The notes below the pieces were generated by a model that saw only the letters and a list, made by a program, of their open reading frames with translations, was not told where the DNA came from and did not search any database. Below are positions 1-12,367 of a stretch of 21,711 nucleotides of DNA, piece by piece (position 1 is the stretch's first letter; each line of letters begins with the position of its first letter). The translations under genes and the position numbers were made by a program. This DNA is from Sutterella parvirubra YIT 11816 (GTDB lineage Bacteria > Pseudomonadota > Gammaproteobacteria > Burkholderiales > Burkholderiaceae_F). Location: the NCBI RefSeq assembly GCF_000250875.1, contig NZ_JH605004.1, positions 1-21,711 of the forward strand, in the 5' to 3' direction.

Positions 1-23
1 TGAAAGTAGGACATCGCCGGGCT
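1..23 (+). rRNA. rrf: 5S ribosomal RNA, 3' end only
   Basis: The first bases (GAAAGTAGGACATCGCC and the following GGGCT) match the conserved 3' end of betaproteobacterial 5S rRNA, where a GAAAGTAGG loop is followed by the strand that closes helix I. Only the last 23 or so bases are inside the window, so the rest of the rRNA operon must lie to the left. A terminator hairpin follows within 10 bases, as expected at the end of an rRNA operon. The exact 3' end is estimated from the family, not measured. Confidence 0.8.
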
Positions 24-32
24 CGCCATTTC

Positions 33-70
33 AAAACCCCTGATCTCGAAAGAGTTCGGGGGTTTTGTTT
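33..70 (+). terminator. Rho-independent terminator of the rRNA operon
   Basis: AAAACCCC (33-40) pairs with GGGGTTTT (59-66). A small inner CTC/GAG stem closes a GAAA loop, and the hairpin is followed by a T-rich run to about 73. It sits directly behind the 5S 3' end. Confidence 0.85.
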
Positions 71-213
71 TTTGGGTTTCAATGTGGCCTCGCTGATCCC
101 TCAAAGAAGCCGCATCGTCTAAAATCCCAATACTTTAGATCGACGGGTTCCGCCGCCTGCTGCGCGGCTTCTTCCGCGCGCCCGGTTCCCGCACACAACT
201 CCATTCGCCCCAC

Positions 214-1356
214 ATGATTCTCAAACGGTCCTTCATCTCTGAGCTTACGAACAGCGCGGGCGGAGCCTTCACGGTCATGTTCACGATCGTGCTCGCCGTC
301 GGCATGGTTCAGGTGCTCAATCTTGCGGCGGGCGGACGCATCGGTTCGGCCACCGTGCTCGAGATGATCGTCTATCAGGTGCTCGGGAATCTTGCCCCTC
401 TCATCTCGCTCACGGGCTTCGTCGCCGTGCTGATGACGATGATGCGCTGGTGGCAGGACAACGAAATGGTCGTCTGGTACTCCTCCGGCGGCCGCTCGCT
501 CCTCTCCTGGATCGATCCCACGCTCCGCTTCATCATTCCGATCGCCGTCCTCGTGGGCGCGCTCTCGCTCGTCGTCACGCCCTGGGCGAAGGCGCAGTCG
601 GAACTGATCCGCGCCGAATTCAAGCAGCGCGATGAGGTGAACGCCCTCGCTCCCGGCAAGTTCATCGAAAGCATGGGCGGCCGCCGCGTCTTCTTCATCG
701 AGAGCCTCGGCGACCGTGAGAACGAAGTGGGCCGCGTCTTCCTCGCAGAACAGAACGGCGACAAGGAAGTCGTCGTCAACGCCGCCGGCGGCAGCATCGA
801 AGTGAACCGCGAAGGCGACCGCTACGTGGTGCTCCACGACGGCCGCCGCTACGAGACGAACCGCCAGACGGCGGAGACCCGCGTCGTCGAATTCGACAAC
901 TACGGCATGCGCCTCGACATCAAGGTCGACACGCAGCTGCGTGCGAGCCGCCTGGTTTCGCAGCCGCTCCCGCTTCTTTTGGCCGATCCCACGGCGGAGC
1001 ACCAAGGCGAGCTCGCCTGGCGTCTCTCCTGGCCCCTGGTGACCTTGAACCTTGCGCTCCTGGCGCTTCCTCTCTCCTGCACGGCACCCCGCGCAGGGCG
1101 AAGCCTCAACCTCATCATCGCCGCGCTCTCCTTCATCCTGTACCTGAACGGCATCTCGATCATGCAGACCTGGATCGAACAGGAGCGGGTCGGCTTGTGG
1201 AAGGCCTTCATCGGGATTCACAGTGCGGTCTTCATCCTCGCCGTGATCCTCTTCATCCGGCGCGTCTACATGCAGCGCTGGCTTCCGGCTCCGGCCGCCC
1301 AGGCGGTCAACCGCCTGAGGCTGCGCTTCCACCGTCGTCGTGAGGGAGGCCGCTGA
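214..1356 (+). CDS. lptF: LPS export ABC transporter permease LptF
   Basis: LptF is one of two inner-membrane permease subunits of LptB2FGC, which extracts lipopolysaccharide from the inner membrane and drives it along the Lpt bridge to the cell surface. The 380-residue product has the family layout: three N-terminal membrane segments (about 17-36, 55-77, 104-124), a large hydrophilic periplasmic jelly-roll region (about 125-265), and three C-terminal membrane segments (about 270-290, 300-318, 330-350). The N-terminus, with an ELxxxAGGAFTVMFTI-like stretch and an AAGGRI motif near residue 39, matches beta-proteobacterial LptF. The ATG at 214 gives the family's usual start, although no strong Shine-Dalgarno sequence is visible. 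The stop codon overlaps the lptG start by one base (TGATG), which indicates translational coupling. No clear promoter was found between the 5S terminator and the start. Confidence 0.93.
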   Translation: MILKRSFISELTNSAGGAFTVMFTIVLAVGMVQVLNLAAGGRIGSATVLEMIVYQVLGNLAPLISLTGFVAVLMTMMRWWQDNEMVVWYSSGGRSLLSWIDPTLRFIIPIAVLVGALSLVVTPWAKAQSELIRAEFKQRDEVNALAPGKFIESMGGRRVFFIESLGDRENEVGRVFLAEQNGDKEVVVNAAGGSIEVNREGDRYVVLHDGRRYETNRQTAETRVVEFDNYGMRLDIKVDTQLRASRLVSQPLPLLLADPTAEHQGELAWRLSWPLVTLNLALLALPLSCTAPRAGRSLNLIIAALSFILYLNGISIMQTWIEQERVGLWKAFIGIHSAVFILAVILFIRRVYMQRWLPAPAAQAVNRLRLRFHRRREGGR

Positions 1357-2480
1357 TGAGAGTCGTCACCAAGCAGTTCACGAAGGAGGTCCTCCTGTCG
1401 ACCGCCTTCGTCCTCTTCGTGCTCGTGGCCCTGTTCGGCTTCTTTGAGCTCATCCAGCAGTTGGAGGAGGTCCGCGCCGACTATCCGATCTCGCTCGCGC
1501 TGCTCCTCACTGGCCTGACGCTCCCCTTGCGCGTCTACGAGATCATGCCGATCGCGGTGCTTCTGGCCGCGGTCTACACGATGTCGCGTTGGGCGTCCAC
1601 GTCCGAATTCACCGCGCTTCGCGTGGCGGGGCTCTCGCCGCTGCACCTCACCTCGGCGCTTCTCATCCCGGGGATCGTCCTCGTGGGGCTCACCTTCACG
1701 ATCGGCGAATACGTCTCCCCCTGGGCGAGCCGCTATGCGCTCACGGCGGAAAGCCAAGTGCGCGACCGCGCGATCACGGCCCGGGGGTTCGATTCCGGCG
1801 TCTGGGTGCGCGACGTCGTCGAGAACGAGCGCATCCGCTACATCAACGTGAAGGCGCTCTCCGCCGCGGACCGCTCGTCGACGGGCGCCTGGCGCATGTT
1901 CGAGTACGACGCGGGCGGGAGGCTCCTGCGCATGGTGCACGCCGAGGCCGCGCGCTTTGAGCGCGGCCACGGGTGGGAGCTGCGCGACGTGCGCATCGTC
2001 GAATATCCGGAGATCGACCGCGAGGACCCGACGGCTCCTCAGGAACCGATCCGCGTGACGCAGGAGAAGGCCTACTACCTTCCGTCCGAAGTCGGTCCCG
2101 ACATTTTGAACGTCATGACCTCGAAGCCCGAACACATGTCGATGCAGGACCTCGCGCGCTACATCGCGCATCTGGAATCGACGGGGCAGAGCGCGGAGCG
2201 CTACCAGGTGACGCTCTGGAGCAAGGCCTTCTACCCGGTGGCCGTCCTCGTCATGCTGGCGCTCGCGATGCCCTTTGCGTACATGAACGCGCGATCGGGC
2301 GGTCTTGCGATCAAGATGTTCTTCGGGGTGCTGATCGGGATTCTCTTCTACGCCCTCAACAACGTCTTCAGCTACGTGGGGACGGTGAACACGTGGCCGC
2401 CGTTGGTGGCGACGTTGACGCCATCCGTCGTGATGCTCGCACTCGCCGCAGGCGCGATGTACTGGGTGGAGCACCGATAG
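1356..2480 (+). CDS. lptG: LPS export ABC transporter permease LptG
   Basis: LptG is the second permease of LptB2FGC and pairs with LptF to form the lipopolysaccharide-conducting cavity in the inner membrane. The 374-residue product has a first membrane segment at about 15-38, an LPIAVL-type second segment (here IMPIAVLLAAVYT), and the SEFTALRVAGLSP motif, which forms the coupling helix that contacts the LptB ATPase. A periplasmic domain follows, then three C-terminal membrane segments. The start ATG overlaps the lptF stop, and a GAGGGAGG Shine-Dalgarno lies just upstream inside lptF. The gene ends 11 bases before a terminator shared with the convergent uvrA. The pepA gene that often neighbours lptFG in gamma-proteobacteria is not present here. 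Confidence 0.93.
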   Translation: MRVVTKQFTKEVLLSTAFVLFVLVALFGFFELIQQLEEVRADYPISLALLLTGLTLPLRVYEIMPIAVLLAAVYTMSRWASTSEFTALRVAGLSPLHLTSALLIPGIVLVGLTFTIGEYVSPWASRYALTAESQVRDRAITARGFDSGVWVRDVVENERIRYINVKALSAADRSSTGAWRMFEYDAGGRLLRMVHAEAARFERGHGWELRDVRIVEYPEIDREDPTAPQEPIRVTQEKAYYLPSEVGPDILNVMTSKPEHMSMQDLARYIAHLESTGQSAERYQVTLWSKAFYPVAVLVMLALAMPFAYMNARSGGLAIKMFFGVLIGILFYALNNVFSYVGTVNTWPPLVATLTPSVVMLALAAGAMYWVEHR

Positions 2481-2491
2481 CTCAAACGAAG

Positions 2492-2525
2492 AGGCCGGCC
2501 GTCCCGAGGACGACCGGCCTTTCTT

Positions 2526-2527
<2 letters not shown>
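2492..2527. terminator. Intergenic terminator between convergent lptG and uvrA
   Basis: AGGCCGG (2492-2498) pairs with CCGGCCT (2514-2520), and CGTCC (2500-2504) pairs with GGACG (2508-2512) around a 3-base loop, with one C/A mismatch. On the plus strand it is followed by TTTCTTTT, a good terminator for lptG. The T-tract on the minus strand is weak, so service to uvrA is less certain. Confidence 0.85.
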
Positions 2528-8177
<5,650 letters not shown>

Positions 8178-8312
8178 GATAGTCCTCTGTGAAAAATCTG
8201 CGATGTGGGATGAGCGTAGCAAATTCGGCGGACGCGCTCGCGGGGTCCCCCAGCGGGGAGGGAAGCTGGAAATCTCGTATGTAAGCAATTGTAAGAAATC
8301 ACCTAAGCACTC

Positions 8313-8341
8313 TTGCCAAGTCGAAAGAACTTCTGCATAAT
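8313..8341 (+). promoter_or_regulatory. Sigma-70 type promoter of the tRNA cluster
   Basis: TTGCCA (8313-8318) and CATAAT (8336-8341) are separated by 17 bases and end 18 bases before the first tRNA. The 182-base divergent gap between uvrA (8177) and the first tRNA (8360) is AT-richer than its surroundings. A minus-strand TACAAT (8288-8293) could serve uvrA, but its best -35 (TTGGCA, 8314-8319) is 20 bases away and overlaps the plus-strand -35. Confidence 0.7.
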
Positions 8342-8358
8342 CCAATTTCTCCGATTTA

Positions 8359-8435
<77 letters not shown>

Positions 8436-8442
8436 AGACGAA

Positions 8443-8518
8443 GTCCCTATCGTCTAGAGGCCTAGGACACGACCCTTTCACGGTCGGTACCGGGGTTCGA
8501 ATCCCCGTGGGGACGCCA
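8443..8518 (+). tRNA. tRNA-Glu (anticodon TTC), copy 1
   Basis: A 76-base cloverleaf with acceptor stem GTCCCTA/TGGGGAC, anticodon arm CGACC-CTTTCAC-GGTCG giving TTC, T-loop GGTTCGAATCC and encoded CCA. It lies 7 bases after tRNA-Ala copy 1, with a different spacer from the other two pairs, and is followed by a terminator. Confidence 0.97.
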
Positions 8519-8525
8519 AACAAAG

Positions 8526-8557
8526 AAAACCCGTCAGGTCAGCGCCTGGCGGGTTTT
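8526..8557. terminator. Terminator after the first tRNA pair
   Basis: AAAACCCG (8526-8533) pairs with CGGGTTTT (8550-8557), extended inward by a T-G pair and CAGG/CCTG around a 6-base loop. The T-run is only four bases, so read-through into the second pair is plausible. The same hairpin recurs after the third pair. Confidence 0.75.
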
Positions 8558-8570
8558 CGGCTATTTATGA

Positions 8571-8594
8571 GAGGGTTGGTTTTTTCCGGCCCTC
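8571..8594. other. Stem-loop with a T6 loop between tRNA pairs 1 and 2
   Basis: GAGGGTTGG (8571-8579) pairs with CCGGCCCTC (8586-8594), including two G-T pairs, around a six-T loop. It ends 7 bases before the second tRNA-Ala. It is not a terminator on the plus strand because no T-tract follows. It might be a processing element. Confidence 0.5.
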
Positions 8595-8601
8595 GCCCCG
8601 T

Positions 8602-8677
<76 letters not shown>

Positions 8678-8689
8678 CACTTCGTTCGG

Positions 8690-8765
8690 GTCCCTATCGT
8701 CTAGAGGCCTAGGACACGACCCTTTCACGGTCGGTACCGGGGTTCGAATCCCCGTGGGGACGCCA
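8690..8765 (+). tRNA. tRNA-Glu (anticodon TTC), copy 2
   Basis: The same 76-base sequence as copy 1, with a TTC anticodon and encoded CCA. It is separated from tRNA-Ala copy 2 by a 12-base spacer (CACTTCGTTCGG) that is shared with pair 3 but not with pair 1. Confidence 0.97.
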
Positions 8766-8766
8766 A

Positions 8767-8785
8767 GCTTCCGAAGTCCGGAAGC
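8767..8785. other. Hairpin after the second tRNA pair
   Basis: GCTTCCG (8767-8773) pairs perfectly with CGGAAGC (8779-8785) around AAGTC, starting one base after the CCA end of tRNA-Glu copy 2. It has no T-tract, so it is a weak or non-functional terminator, or a 3' processing structure. Confidence 0.5.
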
Positions 8786-8823
8786 GCGTGCGGACGAGGT
8801 GGAAAGAGGGGCAGTGAAAAAAT

Positions 8824-8853
8824 TTGCATGTTGCGGTCTTTCTCTGATAGAAT
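8824..8853 (+). promoter_or_regulatory. Putative promoter for the third tRNA pair
   Basis: TTGCAT (8824-8829) and TAGAAT (8848-8853) are 18 bases apart and end 16 bases before tRNA-Ala copy 3. This suggests that the third pair is transcribed from its own promoter. Confidence 0.5.
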
Positions 8854-8866
8854 CGCGATTCCCTGC

Positions 8867-8945
<79 letters not shown>

Positions 8946-8957
8946 CACTTCGTTCGG

Positions 8958-9033
8958 GTCCCTATCGTCTAGAGGCCTAGGACACGACCCTTTCACGGTC
9001 GGTACCGGGGTTCGAATCCCCGTGGGGACGCCA
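8958..9033 (+). tRNA. tRNA-Glu (anticodon TTC), copy 3
   Basis: The same 76-base sequence as the other two copies. It follows the 12-base CACTTCGTTCGG spacer seen in pair 2, but is followed by the terminator seen after pair 1. The third unit is therefore a mosaic of the first two. Confidence 0.97.
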
Positions 9034-9040
9034 AACAAAG

Positions 9041-9073
9041 AAAACCCGTCAGGTCAGCGCCTGGCGGGTTTTT
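9041..9073. terminator. Terminator after the third tRNA pair, probably bidirectional
   Basis: AAAACCCG pairs with CGGGTTTTT, with the inner CAGG/CCTG extension, a near-identical copy of the hairpin at 8526-8557 but with five Ts. On the minus strand the hairpin is followed by TTTTCTTTG, so it could also stop transcription of hpf. Confidence 0.8.
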
Positions 9074-9107
9074 GGCATTTGCGGACTCCGAAAGAGGAGC
9101 CTTCCGC

Positions 9108-9155
9108 GACATCCCCGACCGCGCCGGCGGTCCGGACGCTCTGGGTCGGGGTGTC
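9108..9155. other. Strong GC-rich stem-loop between the tRNA cluster and hpf
   Basis: GACA (9108-9111) and CCCCGACC (9113-9120) pair with GGTCGGGG (9144-9151) and TGTC (9152-9155), giving a 12-bp stem with a single bulged T. The 23-base loop contains a smaller palindrome (GTCCGGAC). No T-tract follows on either strand. It lies 9 bases beyond the hpf stop codon and would be in the hpf mRNA 3' end. Confidence 0.55.
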
Positions 9156-9164
9156 GGGGCGTCG

Positions 9165-9464
9165 TCAGTGATGACGGCGCTTGTCGGCTTCTTCCTTGAC
9201 GGAACGGCGCACGACGTCGAAGACTTCGTTGATCGCGGCCATCACGTCCATGTTCGAGCGGGAGACGACCACTTCATGGCCGCTCGCCGTCAGGGTGACC
9301 TGCACCGTAAAGGCGCCGATCGTCTGGTGACCTTCCTGCGTCACCGTGACCTTGCACGGACCGAGCTGATTGTCAAAGCGCTTCAGACCCTCCACTTCCT
9401 TCTGAACGGCCGTTTCGACGGCGGGGGAACGATTGATGCCATGAAAGACGATCTGCAGGGGCAT
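9165..9464 (-). CDS. hpf: Ribosome hibernation-promoting factor, short HPF/RaiA family
   Basis: The 99-residue product is a single HPF/RaiA (S30EA, formerly sigma-54 modulation) domain. Such proteins bind the 30S decoding region in stationary phase and stabilise inactive ribosomes. The sequence starts MPLQIVFHGINRSPAVE, a beta strand followed by a helix. It continues with the strands around CKVTVTQEGHQ and FTVQVTLTASGHEVVV, and ends with a helix NEVFDVVRRSVKEEADKR and a basic His tail. The length fits short HPF and lacks the dimerising C-terminal domain of long HPF. The ATG at 9464 has a GAGG ribosome-binding site 8-9 bases upstream; a further in-frame upstream ATG at 9536 would add unrelated residues. 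The gene stands alone on the minus strand between the tRNA cluster and a divergent gene. I did not see the rpoN gene that commonly precedes hpf in proteobacteria. Confidence 0.85.
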   Translation of the reverse strand: MPLQIVFHGINRSPAVETAVQKEVEGLKRFDNQLGPCKVTVTQEGHQTIGAFTVQVTLTASGHEVVVSRSNMDVMAAINEVFDVVRRSVKEEADKRRHH

Positions 9465-9850
9465 AAATACCTCACTTGAAACACCCACGCAAACGGGGGG
9501 AGGATCCGTGTCGGACCGGTATCCCGGAGCTTGCACCGGAGGGTTCCGGCTCCCGGAGGAAAGTCCGGGAATCCGTCCTTGTTTGATTCAAGTTTATGCC
9601 CAAACGCCCGCCGTTGTGGAGGGGTGCCCCGCGCTCTTTGTTCTAGGCTAGAAAAGGTGCATTCTCTCCGGCAAGGTTCGGGGCTCATCCCTTACAATGC
9701 GCGCATCTTCTGATTGGGGCGTGCGAAGCGGACCCGCCCGGGTCCCGACGTCGACGATTCATTAGAGGCGCGCCCTCCCGTACCCGTCCCGAATTCCGCA
9801 GCCGTCCGGCCGGCCTGGCCCGACGGCTCTTTCCTCCGTTAGGAACCACC
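9465..9850. promoter_or_regulatory. Divergent intergenic region with paired hairpins
   Basis: This 386-base gap separates hpf (minus) from the charged-protein gene (plus) and holds no convincing gene. Two hairpins are visible. In the first, GGAGC (9526-9530) pairs with GCTCC (9549-9553), enclosing a CGGA/TCCG stem. In the second, TCCCGGA (9551-9557) pairs with TCCGGGA (9564-9570); the two stems overlap slightly, so they compete. A TACAAT box (9693-9698, plus) may be the -10 of the downstream gene, but no -35 is recognisable. Confidence 0.45.
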
Positions 9851-10603
9851 ATGGATCGCAAGTTCAAAGACAACGGCCCGCGCCGCGGCTTCAGCGACCG
9901 CCGTGAAGGCCGCTCCGACCGTTTTGAGAACCGTGACCGCGGCGAAGGCCGCTCCGACCGCTTCGACCGTTTTGATCGATTCGACCGTTCGGACCGTCAG
10001 GAACGCTCGGACCGCCGTTTCGACCGTTTCGACCGTGCGGACCGCGCCGAGCGCTCCGACCGCTTCGAGCGTTCCGACCGCCGCTCCGACCGCCGCGAAG
10101 GGTTTGAGCGCCGCGAAGGCGACTTCCGCGGCCGCCGCGAAGGCTTCGCCGGCCGCCAGGGCGGCAAGCGCTTCGAAAAGAAGGGTCCGCGCCAGGACTT
10201 CGGCGTGCGCTCCGGCCCCCGCGCCCGCGCGCTCGAAACGCGCCGCTTCGCGGACCGCAGCGACTTCGCGAAGAACGCGATGGTGCGCCTTGACGCCGAC
10301 ATCGCCGACTACTTCGAAAACGCCGAGGCCGTCAACAAGGTGCTCCGCATGTTCGTCGAGGCGAGCCTCCTCGTGAAGAAGCCTGAGCCCAAGGCCGAGC
10401 CCGCGATCGAACCCGAAACCGCCGCGACGCTCTTCGCGGAAACGGACCTCGAGGACGACGACGAAGCCGAATACGGCGAAGCGCTTGAGCTCGCCGAGGC
10501 TGAAGCCGAAGAAGCCGAGGAAGCCGAGGAATCGGCTGAGGCCGCCGAAGAGGCCGAAGAGGCTGAAGAAGCCGCCGAAGAAGACGCGAAGAAGTCCGAA
10601 TAA
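9851..10603 (+). CDS. Uncharacterised tripartite charged protein: Arg/Asp repeats, small RHH-like core, Glu/Ala tail
   Basis: I do not recognise this 250-residue protein as a named family. Residues 1-110 are a low-complexity polyampholyte with about 35 Arg and 18 Asp. It is built from SDR and FDR tripeptides (16 Asp-Arg pairs by eye) and grades into Gly/Arg-rich sequence at 92-106. Residues 142-174 are the only globular-looking part: MVRLDADIADYF, then a helix EAVNKVLRMFVEASLL. The strand-helix-helix pattern resembles small ribbon-helix-helix or DUF4415/BrnA-like DNA-binding folds. Residues 201-250 are acidic, with 23 Glu in 50, and rich in Ala. No signal peptide or membrane segment is present, so it is probably cytoplasmic. 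ATG at 9851 follows an AGGA ribosome-binding site. The gene has its own terminator and appears monocistronic. A nucleic-acid-binding, largely disordered protein is my inference; function is unknown. Confidence 0.8.
   Translation: MDRKFKDNGPRRGFSDRREGRSDRFENRDRGEGRSDRFDRFDRFDRSDRQERSDRRFDRFDRADRAERSDRFERSDRRSDRREGFERREGDFRGRREGFAGRQGGKRFEKKGPRQDFGVRSGPRARALETRRFADRSDFAKNAMVRLDADIADYFENAEAVNKVLRMFVEASLLVKKPEPKAEPAIEPETAATLFAETDLEDDDEAEYGEALELAEAEAEEAEEAEESAEAAEEAEEAEEAAEEDAKKSE
9950..10100 (+). repeat. In-frame short tandem repeats encoding (S/F)DR units
   Basis: Nine-base units of the form TTCGACCGT / TCCGACCGC recur through this stretch with variation in the first codon and wobble positions. 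They encode SDR and FDR tripeptides. The repeat lies inside the coding region, stays in frame, and so could expand or contract without breaking the gene. Confidence 0.7.
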
Positions 10604-10655
10604 GGACGGCTCCGCGACACTTCGCACCGGGGCGCCCCGCACGGCGCCCGACCCC

Positions 10656-10692
10656 CGCGCCCGGGCCGAAAAGCCTCGGGCGCGCGGTTTTT
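10656..10692 (+). terminator. Terminator of the charged-protein gene
   Basis: CGCGCCCG (10656-10663) pairs with CGGGCGCG (10677-10684), continued inward by GGC/GCC with one bulged T, around a CGAAAA loop. Five Ts follow closely (10688-10692). Confidence 0.8.
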
Positions 10693-10876
10693 GAGGGGCC
10701 CCGAACGAGGGTACCCGGGTCTTCGGTTCGACTCCGATGAAAGCCCTAGCCCTGAAAAGCTAATTCTTAAGGCGGATGACAGTCTTCCTCTCGTACAATG
10801 CGGGGCGAGATCCCATTACGAGGCCCGAGAGGCCTTTCGAGTGTGCCCGCGGCAACCCTGCCGGCGGCCTCATCCG
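10693..10876 (+). promoter_or_regulatory. Leader and promoter region of glpK
   Basis: The gap holds overlapping palindromes (GGGGCCCC at 10695-10702, then GGGTACCC at 10709-10716 overlapping ACCCGGGT at 10713-10720) and a TACAAT -10-like box (10795-10800), without a good -35 at normal spacing. The palindromes could be operators, but I see no known GlpR site. The Shine-Dalgarno of glpK is weak. Confidence 0.35.
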
Positions 10877-12367
10877 ATGAAGTACATCCTTTCCCTTGAC
10901 CAGGGGACGACGAGTTCCCGTGCGCTGCTCTTCAACCACCGTGCGCAGGTGGTGGCCCTGGAGCAGATGGAATTCCGTCAGTTCTACCCGAGCCCCGGCC
11001 GCGTCGAGCATGACGCCGAAGAAATTTGGCGCACGCAGCTGGCCGTCGCCCGCGCGTGCCTGCGCAAGGCGGGCGTGCGCCCCGAAGAGCTCGCCGCCGT
11101 GGGCGTCACGAATCAGCGTGAAACGACGGTGATCTGGGACCGCAAGACCGGTCGCCCGATCGCTCCCGCCATCGTGTGGCAGGACCGCCGCACGTCCGAG
11201 CAGTGCGAAGCGCTCGTCACCCGCGGCCTCGAAGAGGTCGTGCAGGGGAAGACGGGTCTGCGCATCGACAGCTACTTCTCCGCGACGAAGATCGCGTGGC
11301 TCTTGGACCGCGTTCCGGGCGCGCGCGAGCGCGCCGAAAAGGGCGAACTCGCCTTCGGCACGGTCGACACCTGGCTCATCTGGAACCTCACGGGCGGCAA
11401 GGTCCACGCGACGGACGTCTCGAACGCGTCGCGCACGCTGCTCTGCGACATCCACACCTGCCGCTGGGACGACGAACTCCTTCAGATCTTCAACGTGCCC
11501 GCCGCGATCCTCCCCGAAATCCGTCCGAGCTCGGGCGACTTCGGCGTGACGGCGGAGTACCTCTTCGGGCGCACCGTGCCGATCGCGGGCGTCGCCGGCG
11601 ACCAGCAGGCGGCGACCTTCGGTCAGGCGTGCTTCGATCCGGGGTGCGCGAAGAATACCTACGGGACCGGGGGCTTTCTCCTCATGAACATCGGCGAGGA
11701 GGCGAAGCTCTCGAACCACCGCCTCATCACGACCGTGGGTTGGTCGATCGGCGAAAACCGCCCGGTCTATGCGTCCGAAGGCAGCGTCTTCATCGCGGGC
11801 GCCGTGGTGCAGTGGCTGCGCGACGGCCTCCAATTCTTCAAGAGCGCCGAAGAGATCGAAGACCTCGCGGGGAGCGTCCCCGACAACGGCGGCGTCTACC
11901 TCGTGCCCGCCTTCGTGGGCTTGGGCGCCCCGCATTGGGATGCGGACGCCCGCGGCCTCATGATCGGCCTCACGCGCGGGACGACCCGCGCGCACATCGC
12001 CCGCGCCGCGTTGGAAGGGATCGCCTTCCAGTGTGCGGAAGTCTTGGACGCGATGGGGCGCGACGCGAGGATGCCCTTGAAGGAGCTCCGCGTCGACGGC
12101 GGGGCCTCCCGCAACAACCTTCTCATGCAGTTTCAGGCGGACCTCTCCGGAGTGCCCGTCATCCGTCCCGCCATCACGGAGACGACCGCTCTCGGGGCGG
12201 CCTTCCTCGCGGGGCTCGCCGTCGGTCTTTGGGCCGACCAAGAGGAAATCTCGTCGCTTTGGCGCGTCGACCGGGTCTTTGAACCGGCGATGTCCGACGA
12301 CGAACGCGACAGTTTGATGAACCAATGGGAACGCGCCGTGGGGCGCGCCCGCAAATGGAATACATGA
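10877..12367 (+). CDS. glpK: Glycerol kinase
   Basis: GlpK phosphorylates glycerol with ATP to sn-glycerol 3-phosphate, trapping it in the cytoplasm. The 496-residue product (E. coli 502) is an FGGY-family kinase. It has the N-terminal phosphate-binding [20 protein letters not shown] and the [11 protein letters not shown] motif, the second-domain [12 protein letters not shown], and the C-terminal [17 protein letters not shown] adenosine motif. ATG at 10877 gives the standard family N-terminus ([12 protein letters not shown]); upstream in-frame sequence is not family-like. The loop before [10 protein letters not shown] reads EYLFGRTVP. It lacks both the GGTR element that binds fructose 1,6-bisphosphate in E. 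coli GlpK and the phosphorylatable His of Gram-positive GlpK, so neither control is expected. The stop overlaps the next start (ATGA), and the pair forms a glpKD operon. No glpF is present in the window. Confidence 0.95.
   Translation: MKYILSLDQGTTSSRALLFNHRAQVVALEQMEFRQFYPSPGRVEHDAEEIWRTQLAVARACLRKAGVRPEELAAVGVTNQRETTVIWDRKTGRPIAPAIVWQDRRTSEQCEALVTRGLEEVVQGKTGLRIDSYFSATKIAWLLDRVPGARERAEKGELAFGTVDTWLIWNLTGGKVHATDVSNASRTLLCDIHTCRWDDELLQIFNVPAAILPEIRPSSGDFGVTAEYLFGRTVPIAGVAGDQQAATFGQACFDPGCAKNTYGTGGFLLMNIGEEAKLSNHRLITTVGWSIGENRPVYASEGSVFIAGAVVQWLRDGLQFFKSAEEIEDLAGSVPDNGGVYLVPAFVGLGAPHWDADARGLMIGLTRGTTRAHIARAALEGIAFQCAEVLDAMGRDARMPLKELRVDGGASRNNLLMQFQADLSGVPVIRPAITETTALGAAFLAGLAVGLWADQEEISSLWRVDRVFEPAMSDDERDSLMNQWERAVGRARKWNT

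Noticed and set aside
79..1332. A 417-residue open frame opposite lptF
   Set aside because: It is an antisense shadow with His/Asp/Glu-rich low-complexity translation, and the plus strand encodes a clear LptF.
8178..8345. N-terminal extension of UvrA by 56 residues from an ATG at 8345
   Set aside because: The added residues are unlike UvrA and run through the tRNA promoter. The GTG at 8177 has an AGAGGA ribosome-binding site at the right distance.
9551..9575. GGAGGAAAGTCCGGG, a string typical of RNase P RNA
   Set aside because: The rest of the RNase P RNA core, including the downstream CCATAGGGCAG-like stretch and the second half of the P4 helix, is absent. The string is explained by a local hairpin.
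9839..10642. A 267-residue open frame opposite the charged protein
   Set aside because: Its Phe/Leu/Ala-rich repeats are the antisense reading of the Arg/Asp repeat DNA. The plus-strand gene has a ribosome-binding site and a terminator in the right places.
10720..10745. A tRNA T-arm-like sequence (TTCGGTTCGACTCCGA) upstream of glpK
   Set aside because: No matching acceptor, D-arm or anticodon arm is found around it, and no integrase gene is nearby. It could be a tRNA remnant, but a chance match is as likely.
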